Assembly: GCA_927349885.1 (NCBI GenBank)
Contig: OV651821.1
Span: 50,750,168 to 50,814,167 of the forward strand
Direction of reading: 5' to 3'
From: Psylliodes chrysocephalus
Taxonomy: Eukaryota > Arthropoda > Insecta > Coleoptera > Chrysomelidae
DNA: 64,000 nucleotides
The notes beneath the pieces were generated by a model, which saw only the letters and a list, made by a program, of their open reading frames with translations, did not search any database and was not told the DNA's origin. The position numbers and the translations under genes are program-made. Positions 33,800 through 46,941 of the stretch are shown piece by piece (the stretch's first letter is position 1; the number at the start of each line of letters is the position of its first letter).

Positions 33800-36380
33800 G
33801 GCATTTATGGGTTATTATAAAGCAATCCAAACAATAACTCTTTCTCCCTAGCTTATGAAAATATAACAAGTAGGCAATATTATATTCAACCAACAACGAT
33901 CTACTCCAGAGCTCTCGTTAATTGATGAATTTGGATATAGGAACATGGACTCTTAAAGGGCTCATAAAAGTAACTTTTGAACAATTTAACCCATGCCGCG
34001 CTATTAAGGATAGTGGCAATTTTCTTCCCTATTTTGTTACGCCACTAGAACAAACTTTTTTAAATTTAAATTTTTTTTTTAATTCTCTGCTCAGTTTTAT
34101 TTAAAAAGGTAAAAACCTTCTATGGAGCTAAAATAAACGATGTTGCAGACATTTGCTTCTAAACAATATTCAATATTTCTAAATTTGAATCTAGTAAGCA
34201 TGTGTCAAATGTTTAATAGTTCGTGTATTTGACAAGATCTGAAACATGTATCGTTCAAAATGAAACATTAAACAGCTCCTGGGAAAATAATGACAAAGGG
34301 TGTTAGACCTACAAAAATCGATGGCAAGAGATAAAACCAAATTTGAAGCAAATTAAGGTATCAGTAATTGTGTAAATCAAGTAAAAAAAAATATTAATAT
34401 TGAAATGACACATCATATTGCAAGATTTAATGGTAGATACGCTATTCTAGCAATCATATAAAGACAATTTAATTGGAAAAATTTGATTACAGTGGTCAAT
34501 AAACATCTACATGTTTTACACATTTTCAAGATGTACAGTGACACCCAAAAATGCCTTTTTTTTCAGAAATAAACTTTAAAACAATATCAAAAAATTAAAA
34601 ATGAAGTTACAAGATTTGATATAACGGTGTACCTAACATTAAATCATTGATATAATGTGTTGTTTCGATATTACAGTTTAGAATATAGTGATATTGACAC
34701 ACGTTATACGAAATGGCAACTAAATAGAACTAAATAAAACATTCTTTTTTCAGGTGCAAACCGCCAAAGAAATATATGGTAGATAATTACCTAAGCAGAA
34801 CAGTATAGACAAAGTATTACGTAATCTTCCCAGCCATTTTATTTTTAACTCCATTGAACTTATTTGTGACCTTTCTAAGCAATATAATAATAAACATATT
34901 GGCAGAGAGGGATTTTTTAATAGATTGGAAATTATTTTTATTATAATTAACCCTAATAGCGATATCGATGACTGCGATTCAAATACTTGCGATCTGGATT
35001 AGGAGAAATAAAAGAATTTTATAGGAATAATGAAGATTAGTAGATGAATAATTGTTTTTTTATGAGAAAATAGTGTAATTAAAAAAAAAACATTGTCTAA
35101 TTTTTAAAACAATAAACAGTTTGATATATTTCTTATATATCTGTATTTTTATTTAATTTATTCCAAGATATCAAAAAAATATTTGACAGAATAACATTTT
35201 TCAAATGTCTTTTGAAGCTGATAGAATGGAGAATCTTGATGTTTAAGTGATGAATCTATTGTTCATACATGTTTCGATAACTTTAGAGTTGAAAAGAAGT
35301 AGCGATATCTGTTTATTTTTGAAGCATTTCTGGCTATCTTGAATACTTGAGCTACAGAACCGTTACTGAAAGTGAGATTTACTAAAGCACCTACTCAAAT
35401 ATTTTAACAATTTCCTTCTTGTATTAAAATATTTTAGCATTTTCAAACTTTAATTCTTTAAGTATAGGTATCTACTGATATTATGAATCCTCCACATGCC
35501 TTTGTAGTTTTCATTTTTCAATGACCTCTTTAATTTTATGGGGTGTTGTGGTTTATAACTTAAATGTAGTTCTGTTAAATAACTTTCTTGGTGAAATTAA
35601 ATTAGTTTTAGATATTTTCTGTGCTAATTCTAAACCAATTTTGATTCATCTGCAATATACTACCTTACAGTTTTATTTTCCATGACTTGCATAATATGTT
35701 TAAAGCTTTTTTGTTCAGATGTTTATTATTCATAAAGGAATTCAATATTTTCCGTTAGTTATATACATTTAAAACTAATTGTTCCTACTATATAGTAACA
35801 TAACAAATACATAACCTTACAATTTTAAAAAATTCTAAATTCCTTAACTATTCTGACGATTAGGCAACACTGCAAGGCCGTGACGTCATAAATGATCTCT
35901 GACGTGCATCGGGATTTGTATTAAAAATACTATATATCAAATTTAAAAAAATATTTAAAGATGTTTTTGTTTTATGGCAAATTTTGAATTTTGATTCTAA
36001 TATAGGACTTTATGTTATATACCATGTACGAGTAACAGTCCAATCACCAGATAATTATTGTATCATTCAAATCAAAAACGAAGTAATATGGACACAGAAC
36101 ACGAGTTATAGGTTCATGTGTATGAAATACATAGAACTAATGAAAGGATCAAAAATTAAAAAACAAAAATTTTCTTAAAAAACCCAACATCGGTTACATA
36201 TTGTTTTGATCTTTAAAAATGTGTCATCGAACATATTTAAAGATTAATGAACAATAGAACACATAATTCAATGAAGTTCTGAGCGTCTTGGGTCGTCGTC
36301 TGCATATAGTGAAGGTAGACGCCCCAAGGCAGGCAACGTATTCTATATCATTAAAGCGTGAGAGAGGCTATCATCATTCC
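33800..36380. other. Long stretch without recognisable genes or repeats
   Basis: AT-rich and stop-laden in all frames I read. A stretch around 34840-35002 on + reads HFIFNSIELICDLSKQYNNK, then NSDIDDCDSNTCDLD before a stop, but I know no family for it. It may be intron of the host gene at 26770-27491. Confidence 0.35.
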
Positions 36381-36389
36381 TAAGAGAAA

Positions 36390-36720
36390 TTATAAAAACA
36401 AAAATAATAATGAATCCTGTTCCATCACTTTCATCAAATACAAGAAAAATAAACGTGTTCCACACGGGTCTATTGTTAACCCTATCCTCTTTATCTTTTA
36501 AGTAAATGATTTTGACGCCATTATTAAAAACGTTCCTTTTACCGTATTTGCAGACGATTTCTATATTAGGTTCTTCTCACAAAAAGTCTTCTTTACCCTT
36601 AAAGATATTAAACGTCATTATAGAGTTGGGCGACATTTCACAAACTGTTATTTAATGTTTTAAATCTTGGTAAACGTACATTCTTTATACGTATTTTTAT
36701 CGATTTCTTAGAAAAATATT
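36390..36720 (+). pseudogene. Reverse transcriptase palm fragment of a non-LTR element
   Basis: The + strand gives KKNKRVPHGSIVNPILFIF, a stop, VNDFDAIIKNVPFTVFADDF and YIRFFSQK. The pattern VP-x-GS-I-x-x-P-I-LF ... F-ADD-F is the RT motif B' / YxDD region (ADDF). It is a short, isolated remnant. Confidence 0.55.
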
Positions 36721-36724
36721 AAAG

Positions 36725-37240
36725 AATATTTAATTTGCTAATGATTGTAGGACACAATATCATTATTTAAATTTTACTATTCACAGTAACGATTTAAAAT
36801 GTCGTTGAAAAATCACAACATCCTCCAACTCTATTTTCTATGTATTGTCGTTTCTGTCTTTAAGGATTAAAACGTATGTAACTATTTAAAAATGCTTTGT
36901 TAATACGGATGTCAGAAAGAGCCGTAAAAAATAATTTCTATAACAGATCAGTAAGTAATCGTTTTTCAGATAATCCAAACTAATTTTATTTGTAATTTTT
37001 CAATTATCTGTAATTTATGAAATTACTACTAAATGTTATTTATTGTTAATACCGTTATAACTGTGGTCAGTAACTGAATTAAAATTAAAAAAAAAAAGAT
37101 TAAAAATAGAAATGAAAACATAATACTTAATTCGATGAAGGATGATTTTAATTATAAAGAGTGATCCACAAAAAATGTTCCTAAAGTAGGTCATGACCAA
37201 CAAAGACAGAGATACCAGGCTTGTTCGTGATATCTACGCA
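36725..37240. other. No gene recognised
   Basis: AT-rich, stop-rich sequence between two retrotransposon fragments. Confidence 0.4.
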
Positions 37241-37249
37241 CGGCTCTGA

Positions 37250-40200
37250 ATTAAATTCGAACTTAATATTTTATCTGGGCTCATCTGACTTAGTTTTCGA
37301 TAACACTAAAGTCTAATGGCTTATTGTATTTGACCCATGTTAATTCATAGTACCCACTTTGTCACCTAAGTTCCTTTTACAAGTTTGTACAATTTCTTGA
37401 CAGAGTGTGTTCCAAGGTTGTTGGATCAACATGTGGTTGTCCAAAAAGTGCCTGTCTTCTACGATCTAATGTTTTGTGTCGCTCAGTATGTGTCTGACTA
37501 TTTCTGGTTCCTTGTCACAGAGTCGACACAATAGGTATCCACTATATACGCCTATTTTGTTGAGGTTCTATTCTTTTTGAACACGAGCTTCCTATAAAGA
37601 TTTTCCCATGTGCTTGTTTGTGACATTTTCCCAATACTTGTGTTTTCTCCGATCCAAGTCTTTTATAAAACTTCGAACTGTACTTTTTGATACTCCAAGG
37701 TATATATTTGGTTACGGTTTCTTCTGGCCCCCTTTTTATAATTCCGTCGGCCTTTTCATTGCCCTCGATCCCTTGATGACCTGACACCCAAACTAGTTTT
37801 ACTCTATTTCGGTTTGCCAATGGTTTCAGTTCTTCGATGCAATCCCATACCAACCTTGTCGTCACTTTCTATTTCAATATGGCTAGGGACCGCCTAGCAG
37901 TCTAGCATTATTTGAATCTGTTTATTTTCGATAACTCTCCTATTGTTTATTCTTGCACATTGCAAGTTTGCCTCAACATCAGCCTGAAATACTGAAGGAT
38001 ATCTTCCATTTCATAATTCAGGTTGGTGTTAGGGTTTTTGAAGAATACTCCAGCCCCGTGTCCTCCGCAGTCTTTGTCCCGTCTGTGTGCCAGGTTTGTT
38101 CCTGTCGTTGGGCATCGATTTCCTTCTGTTTGTTCGAATGAAATTTTGAAGGCGAAACGTTTCTTTATAGAATCTGTTCTCATGGCTAGTACGTCCCCTG
38201 ACGATAACCTTCTAATACTTATGTGACCTGGTCTAATGTTAACATTTTTCAAGGTGTTCCCTAATCTGTAAGCCTAATCTTGCCTTCCTCTGTATCACAA
38301 GGTAAAGTGGTGGCAAGCATATTAGTGCTTCAATTGTTGATGTGGGGATTGTACTCCTTGCCCCCGTTATTCCAAGACAGGTGAGTATCTTGCTTAGTCT
38401 CGGTATTTCTGCTCTTTGTTGTGTTTGACATCCACAAGAAAGCTATGGTATTAACACTCTTACCAGCATATTTAATGTCCAATATACCATACCTGGTTTC
38501 AATCCCCATTTTTTTTTCAAAGGAACATCTTGCTATCACTAGTGATGTTTCTGCTTTCCTTGTTGTTCTTTCCAAAACCTGAATCCATGTAAGTTTGGAG
38601 TAAATTGAAACCTTGAGATAAACTTTACCTCCTCATCCTTTAGTTGGATATTTTCACTTTGGAGGTTTAGCGGTTCTAGTCCCTCTAACTTTCTTCTGCG
38701 CGTGAATGCAATTATGGTAGATTTCTAGGGACTAATATTTAGTCCTTCCTCTCTTTTCCGTTTTGTTACTACGTCTAGAGCAGCCATACTCAACCTTTTT
38801 TTCCTTCGGGCCACATACGTATATTTGCCATGTTACACGGGCCGCAATATTTTTGAATGATGACTCTTTATTTAGGCCCTCCATTTAAAATTAGTTAGTG
38901 GGAATCTCTACTAAATAAAATGTAAACATAAATATATCCTATCGGTTTACTGCAAAAACAAGATAACTCACATTTTTAGAGTTTCGAGAAAACGCTTTCA
39001 AAAGGTTAAAATTTAACCCCTGTGTTAAAAAATGGTACACACGGTTTTTTACATATACCAACATTTGAATTTTTTCATTTTTTTTATCTGACAATTGTGT
39101 GTAGCAGAAAAAAAAAACAGTTAATGCATAAGAACTTCTCACTACATACCTGGCATGATGTATTTACTCTCTTCGAATACTTAATTATTATCTTCCATTT
39201 CTTTCGCTAAGTGTTTTGTAGCACTTAGTGCATCTTCCTCTCTTATTTTCATCAGAAAGTTTATGGTTGTTTTCAGGTTTTCTTGCCTTATTTGTCTGCA
39301 TTTGACGAATGTGGAATTTTTCAAAAATTTTGTTCATCATATGTGTTCACGCGTGTATAGTTTCATAAAAGTACCTAAAGTTTCGTCCATCTATTGACGA
39401 CATGCGAAACTGTTCCGCCAGAATTTATCCACGACCTGAACCAACCGTTATAAACATTTCTAAACTTCATGTACTCGTAGTTGTGTTTGTAAAGTGTACA
39501 CACCAGATAGAATCAATGCATGTTTTGTGCCCATATAGAGACACACAGTTTGTTGGTAAATACTTATTGTGTACCACTTATGGTACGCACAGTTTGTTGG
39601 GAAAAGCTACAAAAAGTAGCTCGGTTTGTAGTAAAAGATATAAAATATTTGCCCAAAAAAACTAGTCTTCACAAAGTATAAACTAAGAATTTGTCGAAAA
39701 ACTAAGAATTTGTCGAAAAACTTCACTTTGCTTATTTTAGTTGTCTACATACAGGTCATAATATTCAATGTCTGTGTTACTATCTTCAATAGAAGGTTCA
39801 GGTACAATGTCTAGCACCTGATTTGCAAAGTTTTAGTAAATCTTCACATTACTAATGTCTTGCACTTTTTGTAAGTATTTTCAGAGCTATTTTTGTCACC
39901 CTTTCAGGCATCCCTCTGCCGGTATGGCTCGGGTTTTTCAAGCAATGCGAAAGCTGGTGTTTCGTTGATTTAAGAAGTGTTAACGTCAGCATCCCCGCTC
40001 GTTACACTTTGACCAATTACTCGATACGTCTTGACCAATCAATCATTCACCACGGCGATTCGGGCATAACGTGTTATAATTCATTGGTTTTTGAAGGTTA
40101 GCTGTATTGTGGAAAGAAAGGGTGACATAATCATCTTGTCGGACCAATCGAGAAAGGTAAGAGACTGCTTGCCTTGGGCAAAATGTTTAAGTATTTCAAT

Positions 40201-41480
40201 AAATATATTCAAAAAAAAAATAGGTGTTCTGGTCTTTGTCTTGTTTTGGCAAAAACACTATTAGGAAATTAGCAACTGAATACATTGTCATGATTATATT
40301 TCTGTATAAATGTCTTTCATCTTGTTTGTGCATATTATGAATACATTAATATGGGGTTATTGGCCATCTGTTTATCATGAATACAGACTTCGTTCACACT
40401 TGTTTTGTTTATGCCGTATATTATTTGAACTATTTTGGAGACGAAAATTCCGAAAGTGGAGCTATCTTGTTCTTACAGTAACCCCCTATGATCCAAACGT
40501 TTCTTTAAAAATTAGCGCGATAGTTAGGGCAGCGACCGATGAGTATTTTTACACATTTTGTTCAAAATTTTAAAAACAGAAACCTATAGTTTTAAAAAGA
40601 ACCTTCTTAATAATATTGTTTCGGGCCGCAAAAAAAGCTTGGAGGGCCGCATGCGGCCCGCGGGCCACAGGTTGAGTATGGCTGGTTTAGAGCCTCTTGC
40701 ATACTATCTCTAACTGTAGTGTTCTATTTACCCTGTGCCATGATCACTAGATCATCGGCATATCCCAGGGATTTATATCTATTATGTATCATTCTCCCTT
40801 TTAGCATATAGTCAATCCAGGTCACACGTGTCCTCAATTCCTCTGTTTCAGAAGAGTCGACGGAGGTGTTGTCAATTGTTCCCTCGATGTTAAAGAAAGC
40901 TCCTAACCTAATTTGTTTTCTAGTGTGATCTCAACCCTTTTTACTAATTGATGGAGAGCTATTTCTGTTGTTTCCTGCACTATAGGCGTATTGGGCCTGT
41001 TTATTGATATTTGAACCAATATCCCGTCTCTAATATGTATATCTAGTAGTTTATGTAATGTTTTGAGTACGAATGACATTAGAATTATTTTTGGTCTTAG
41101 GCCCGTTTTCATAAACTTAGTCAGACACAGCTGAGTCGTCCTTGAACGAAAATCAAAGTTCGGTTATAACTTTTCTATAGTTCCAGGTGGCTCGAGTGTT
41201 GCACTGGAATTTAGAGATGGACATTAGCAAATCCGTAACATTTACGGATTTGTAAATTCACGCTAAATAATTAAACTTGGATTTTTTATGGACCTCTTAG
41301 CTGAGTCCGAATCACCTAAGATCGATTTGTTGTTCCCTGCAGATTTGACTAGGTTTTTGCAAAAGCAAGTTTGCTACAGGTCCTCTTTGTAGCATTATTG
41401 GGCAAATCCCGTCAATTCCCGGTTATTTATATGGTTCAAATGAATTGATTGTCCATTTCAGTTTGTCGGATACTTAACAA
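37250..41480 (-). pseudogene. Non-LTR retrotransposon with RT and RNase H, split by a hAT insertion
   Basis: Read on minus from 41480: IKWTINSFEPYK ... PGIDGI and IMLQRG. Then SFVLKTLHKLLDIHIRD, ETTEIALHQLVKRVEITLEN and a GYADDLVIMAQG motif near 40740-40775. After the hAT insertion come LKPGMVYWTLNMLVRVLIP and LTCLGITGARSTIPTSTIEA, then the RNase H part: DGTKTAEDTG, VWDCIEELKPLANRNRVKLV and WVSGHQGIEGNEKAD. This order (RT, thumb, RNase H) is that of I/jockey-superclade elements that carry RNase H. Numerous stops. The 3' end (about 37250-37400) includes a CRLC-like knuckle remnant. Confidence 0.7.
38781..40684. mobile_element. Non-autonomous hAT element inside the non-LTR element
   Basis: Starts CAGCCATACTCAACCTTTTT and ends AGGTTGAGTATGGCTG. 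The flanks are GTCTAGAG (38773-38780) and GTTTAGAG (40685-40692), an 8-bp target duplication with one change. Subterminal cgggccacatacg and gcggcccgcgggccac are inverted. The 1.9-kb interior has no transposase I recognise. A small tandem (aactaagaatttgtcgaaa twice) lies at 39679-39718. Confidence 0.8.
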
Positions 41481-41484
41481 GAAG

Positions 41485-42365
41485 CCGAAGAATTGTACGA
41501 TACGACATGCATGAAGACCTTCTTTAAAAAGAATGTTGATGGATCACATATTATAATTTTAAGATGATTCCGGAGACCATCATTCAAATGTAAGGAAAAA
41601 TCAAATTTCTGACCTATCTGTTATGGATGAAAGTTGTCAAAATTACTGCGTCATAGGTTCCTATAAGATCAATAAATAAAATTGAGATTTACTAAAATAT
41701 ATTGTATAATATTTGACACATGTGGAAATAATGTGAGATACTCACTGACATCTTGACAATTTTGTATTTTTTAAAGACTTGTTCAGATGGTAACACTAAA
41801 TATCGTGGCATCAAATTCCGTAATGGTGCCATCGTCTGAATCATTGAATGTACGCTTTGATGTCGTGACGTTAATGTCATAAAGGATGGATAGAAGTTGA
41901 ACATGCGCATGTCCGTAAATACGTCAAACTGGCATATGTAAATTGTCAATGGATTAATGGTGGTTGATTGTTTTAATTGGTTGTAGTGCACATTTTAATA
42001 CATTTTTATTATATTTAGGAACTAGTTTTCTTCTTTCATTTATTGTGTGATATTTTATTCAAACAGACAAAAGGACAAGTTGTGTTGAAGTTACTTTTCT
42101 CAGTGTAGAAATAGGCGGGAAAACTTCAATGTTAATAAAAATCTGACCACTCCGACATCAAAGGAGCCGACTCAAGCTGTCTCTACCCTAAGCAAGATTT
42201 ATAACAACCAAACGTTCTTATCCGCTGTAGTGAACACACAAGACATGAAAAATTTTAAATCTTTCATACTATGATGTACGTCTGGCGGTCGCTGGCTCTA
42301 CACAATAATGTTTGATCGTCAGTGTCGTATCCTAGGATAAAAATAATAGCAATATAGCAATAAAT
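41485..42365. other. No gene recognised
   Basis: Mixed AT-rich sequence upstream of the non-LTR relic. Open stretches here have no family resemblance. Confidence 0.35.
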
Positions 42366-42369
42366 TGGT

Positions 42370-42645
42370 ACCGGTGGAACAGGACAATAATATGTATTTA
42401 AGGACTATACATAATTATTTAAACAAGTATCCCAAATCATAATTCTACAAATTTCAAGAGAATTTCAATAGCTATTGACAATTTATTGTACTATTTACAT
42501 GAATATGTGAAATTGTTAACATTATAAAATAATTTTCTACGCTAATGGGTTGCGCTGACTTGATTAGCAAAACTGTCAAATCCTGTGTATGAAGTGGGAG
42601 AACCACGAAAGACCTGTTCAACTTCTGTCTGCCTTCTGTATCAAA
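42370..42645 (+). repeat. Dispersed repeat, copy 1 (second copy at 52390-52655)
   Basis: Shares, in the same order and orientation, tcccaaatcataattctaca, tataaaataattttctacgc and tgtgtatgaagtgggagaac with 52390-52655. The two copies are diverged. No terminal structure is visible, so the element type is unknown. Confidence 0.55.
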
Positions 42646-42690
42646 ATTGTTTCTGATATATGACAGCGTGACACTTGTGGCCACATAAAT

Positions 42691-42761
42691 CGAAGTATGT
42701 GCTTGTGGCACTAACATCCACATACTTTATCGAAGTATGTGCTTGTGGCACTAACATCGAA
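42691..42761 (+). repeat. 40-bp tandem duplication
   Basis: tcgaagtatgtgcttgtggc followed by actaacatc occurs at 42691 and again at 42731 with no changes in the shared part. It lies 40 bp upstream of the long hairpin. Confidence 0.7.
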
Positions 42762-42801
42762 TACCCCGCCCATTTTCATCATCTGAACGTCGGTGACATG
42801 A

Positions 42802-42945
42802 GGTCTTTTCCTTTGCATCGAAAGTGTAGCACTAAGCTATGCCGCTTCTGAAAATATCGTTCTATCCATACATTTTGTATAAATGGAACGATATTTTCGA
42901 AGTGGTGTAGCTCAGTGCTACACTTTCGATGCAAAGGAAAAGACC
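42802..42945. repeat. Near-perfect 144-bp hairpin
   Basis: ggtcttttcctttgcatcga, aagtgtagcact pairs with agtgctacactttcgatgca, aaggaaaagacc. The inner part aaaatatcgttctatcc pairs with ggaacgatattttc. Arms are about 65 bp with a loop of about 14 bp around acattttgta. It could be a fold-back MITE or a hairpin-RNA source. Confidence 0.75.
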
Positions 42946-43525
42946 TTTTACAGTATGACACTAAACCACAGATTAGGTGAACAATACAGACAAAAAGTAA
43001 CAGCACTTTGAAGTAGAAGTTATCATCTCTGGTAGAAGTTATAGAAATCTCTAACTTGCTCTAATATTCAGTTCCATCATAGAGGTACACTGAGAAAACT
43101 AATGCACGTGAACATAAACTATTCATTGAAACTACACTGTGAAAACTAGGTACATTTATTTCTTTTGCACTTTTTCCGTATTGTTCATCTATTCTGCGAC
43201 TACATAATGTTTTTTAGAAGTTGTGGCATATATTTGTTTGCTGTTATCATGTGCTTACTTTTTTGGAATGTTGCAAACGTTCCTTGTCTATGGGATAAGT
43301 CAATTCCAGAATAAATATAGAAGAAGCACTTTCAAACATTTTCAAAATAAAAAACATGAAAGCATTAAGAACAACTTCAAAATAATTATTTTTTACCGCA
43401 GATATGAGTTCCGCCAGTTTTTTACTCTAATGGAAGTAAATGTCGCGACACTCCGTGTGTGAGTGTGAGCACCTAATGCCGTGATATCAAATGCCGAATA
43501 CTGTCATAGCATAAGATGCCATCGA

Positions 43526-44873
43526 GGGGTAAACCACTAAGGTCAAAACGTAACCGTATTTCGGAAATCACGAAAAATTCGGATGATTTCGGTGATTTCA
43601 CCCAAATCGTAAAAGAATATATATAATTTCGCTGAAATCACCTTTAATTTCATACGATTTCGGCGGTTTCGACGAAATCATCACATATAATTTCTAATGA
43701 ATTAGAGGAGAAAATATAAATATAAATTTTCTTAAGGAATATTCAAAATACTTTTCATGTCTTTCACTTGATTTTTTGTTCTACCACCTGTTACCCACAT
43801 AGCACACGGGCGTCTTATGGACGTCTAAAAGACGTCTTTCAGGGACATAAGGAACGTCCGAGGGACGTCCTCTTTTGGTACCGGGACGTCAATCGGACGT
43901 CCTAATGTCCCATTTCCGTCCATCTTAGGGACGTCCCATGGACATCCCAAAAGGACGTCATAGGGAATCAGACGTCCGAGGGACAATATTTGACCATAAT
44001 CCATAAAGGGTAATAATAACAAAAATGTTAACATTAAAAGGGCTTTATTTAACAACTTTTATCCTAAGAAAACTAGCTAGAGTTAAACTTTTTCAGTTTG
44101 CAAAACAAACAGGAATGAATTCAATTTAACACACAGCAGTAATATGAAACCTTGGGTTCTACTTATAGCTTGTGTCGACATAACTGAGTTTTATAATTTT
44201 GTTCCAACTTTCCGCCATTAAGGTATTTTCTTTCCGTCAGCAGCTACCGCCAATACACATCACTTAATTCTCACCTCAACACAAAACACTCACTTCACTT
44301 TATAACCTCTTTACCACCAACATCAAAAAATAACAAATAACATTATATAACCTTTTTTTCTTCGCTAATCTAACTCACTTATATAAGGTAATTATTTAAT
44401 GCCGAAAATTGTAGCTGTTGTTGTTCATTTGAAAATAAATGATACATTAGGTTTTCTGTCCTCATACTCTTGCAAAAACAAAACGTTGAATTTCAAGTTA
44501 TCGATTCAACGATGCTAGTACATAGGAAGTCCCATAGATGTCCCATAGACGCCCTGGACTCGGACCGAAAACTAAACGCTTTGTCGAAAGGGGACCAAAA
44601 TAGGATGTACAGAGGACGTCCGTCGAAGGACGTCCTAGTGTTCACGGTAATCGGAAGTTCAATGGACGTCCTATTTAGGTCCGGGACCAACAAGGGACCA
44701 AATCAGGACGTCCATGGGACGTCCTGTGCTATCTGAGTATATTTCGGCGCGAAAAATTTATTTCGAAGTGATTTCGGTGATGATTTCTGGATTTCCATGA
44801 TGATTTCGGAGACTTTGTAGCGATCCTGTGATTTCGAGTGAAACGTACCAGTATTTTGGGAGTGGTTTACCCC
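43526..44873. mobile_element. MITE with GGGGTAAACCACT ends and ATTTCGG repeats (outer)
   Basis: GGGGTAAACCACT (43526-43538) and AGTGGTTTACCCC (44861-44873) are exact inverted copies. Inside, on both flanks of the inner element, the sequence is full of gatttcgg/gaaatcacc words. No coding capacity. The inner element at 43794-44737 interrupts it. The target duplication is unclear. Confidence 0.7.
43794..44737. mobile_element. MITE with TA target site and GGACGTCC arrays (inner)
   Basis: Starts CCCACATAGCACACGGGCG and ends GGACGTCCTGTGCTATCTGAG, with TA on each side (43792-43793, 44738-44739). Subterminal regions contain about ten GGACGTCC/GACGTC palindromes on the left (43810-43975) and several on the right (44608-44724). 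The ends share the consensus of the element at 1769-4588. Confidence 0.7.
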
Positions 44874-44879
44874 TTGGAT

Positions 44880-46890
44880 GCCACAATATCAATGTCACCG
44901 TCTGAACGAGTCTTTGTTCCAATTTTTGTGCTGTTGTATATTTAAGTTTAATGTAACCTACAATATTTAAGTTATAGAATAGTTTAATAGCTACTAAATT
45001 GACAAACCATCAATTAAAACATTAGAAACTTAGAGTGAGCATAATGCCGTTATTATCAGTAATGTGATACAATATAATAGATTTCCAGCGAAGTGCTTAA
45101 TAGTTTGTAATCTAAATATTTGACAAAATGAAACGGCCAAATACAAGACCGGGTACCTAAGAATTTTTAACATTTTTTAAAAAATAAAAAAAAAACCTGA
45201 AAACAGCAATATTTTTCTATCAAAATCGTTTAATTTATTATTTTTTAGACAAATTTATAGTTAAAGCCAATGAAATTCAAAGGGAACAGTTTAAGACTTA
45301 AATCACTTTATAAAATCAACTTTGAATAACAAATATATCGTAAATTTTATGTCTGACATTGATTGGCTAGATAAAAACAAAAAACCATTAAATAAAAATT
45401 CATTATCTCACCTCTCGTTATATCAAAGGTCGTCAGAGAAATGCTGCTTGTGTTCGGTTTTGGTAAAGGATCCTGAGGTGCGAATTTCTTAATTTTAGCA
45501 TTAATATATTGAAGTAACTTACTTTTTATGATATTTTAACTGAAATTAAATATAGAAGGATACGTTTCATTTGCTATTTTTATTTATATTATAATAAAAT
45601 GCAATATTTGGACTGATTTAACCTAACTTTTCATCATTTCCTTCCATAAAACCTAAAATAAAGTGATTCATGATATTGATTTTTATCACTGATAATTTCC
45701 AAGTTTAAGATTTCTGTTTGAATAAGAAGAAAATAAGTTATAGGTGAAAATATAATCTGTTATGTGAGACATTTCAATTTGAACTGTGTCCAGGCCGTTG
45801 GAGTCTATGCCGGTAGGCGTAGCCAGGTACGGGAAGTCGTTGTTTCGTTTTGAGTGAGAGAAAATTTAATAAAGTTGTCTAGGCATTACATGTTAAGTGA
45901 TTTAATTAATTTCACTTTTTAATTTTGTATGTAGTTTTTTTGAGCTGCATTCTTAAAATTAATTTGGTTGATATATTAATTTTTTCATCTTATATACGAT
46001 TATTACCGTACTTATATTTTTGAAGCAAACGAAAAATTTATGATTATAAATTTATAAATAATCCTTAAACTTATAATTTTATTAACAACTTGGTAACGTT
46101 TATTATTTCTAAGACAGAAACGTCAGAAACTGTCATTTAGAGTAATTGTTTTGTGATTATAACCTGTAAAATTGGGATTTTTAATTCAATTTTTTTCGAT
46201 AAATACTGCTTTCCATAAATTTATGGATTTGTCACTGGAACTTTAGAACAGTTATATTCGATTTTCATTCAAAAAAGCACCCAGCCAAGCATTTTTACTA
46301 AGTACGGTTTATAAATATGGACCTTTTAAGAAGTTCTTTTTGCACATTTTGTGAGGTTAGAGGTTAAAGTATTTAGGCGGTCACTGTGTCTGTTTTTTTT
46401 AATTAGTTACATAGGAAGTTAAAACGATGAAAATTAAAATCTTCTAATTATTCTTAGCCACCTAAAAACAACTTCAATGGCGTTATAACGTGTCAGACAT
46501 AAAATTTACGCGGCACGATATTTTTTAAAATATTTATGGTATTTCGCTGTTTCATAGCCATTTTTAGAAAATATATAGGTACCTACATGTTAGGATGAGA
46601 GTTACTGCAAATATTAACTTATCTAAGGCCTAAAATAGTGCTTATAAATATATTTGAAATTAAGTTAAGTACAGCACTAGTAAATGATAAATCCTGACGA
46701 TTTGAATTCTAAACCTTTTCAATAAAATTACTACTTCCACACGGTGTCCACGGATGAATACTTGTAAAAATATTAATTTTAATTTTTTAAAGCGCTTAAA
46801 TGAGGAGCTTGCAAGAAGAAATCGAAAAGTCGAATGATATATTTTTATGTCCATTCTTGTTACTAAGATATTTATTTGATATTGAATAGT
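44880..46890. other. No gene recognised
   Basis: AT-rich sequence with no frame or repeat I can name. A GC-richer patch at 45790-45840 (ggccgttggagtctatgccg) stands out but has no coding support. Confidence 0.35.
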
Positions 46891-46894
46891 ATAT

Positions 46895-46941
46895 TCTTCA
46901 ACGAGCATAGAATAATAGCCATATTCTATGCGAGTTGAAGA
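46895..46941. repeat. Short palindrome
   Basis: tcttcaacgagcatagaata and tattctatgcgagttgaaga are inverted around atagcca. It resembles the stems of the palindrome at 12797-12946 in size and style but not in sequence. Confidence 0.5.
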
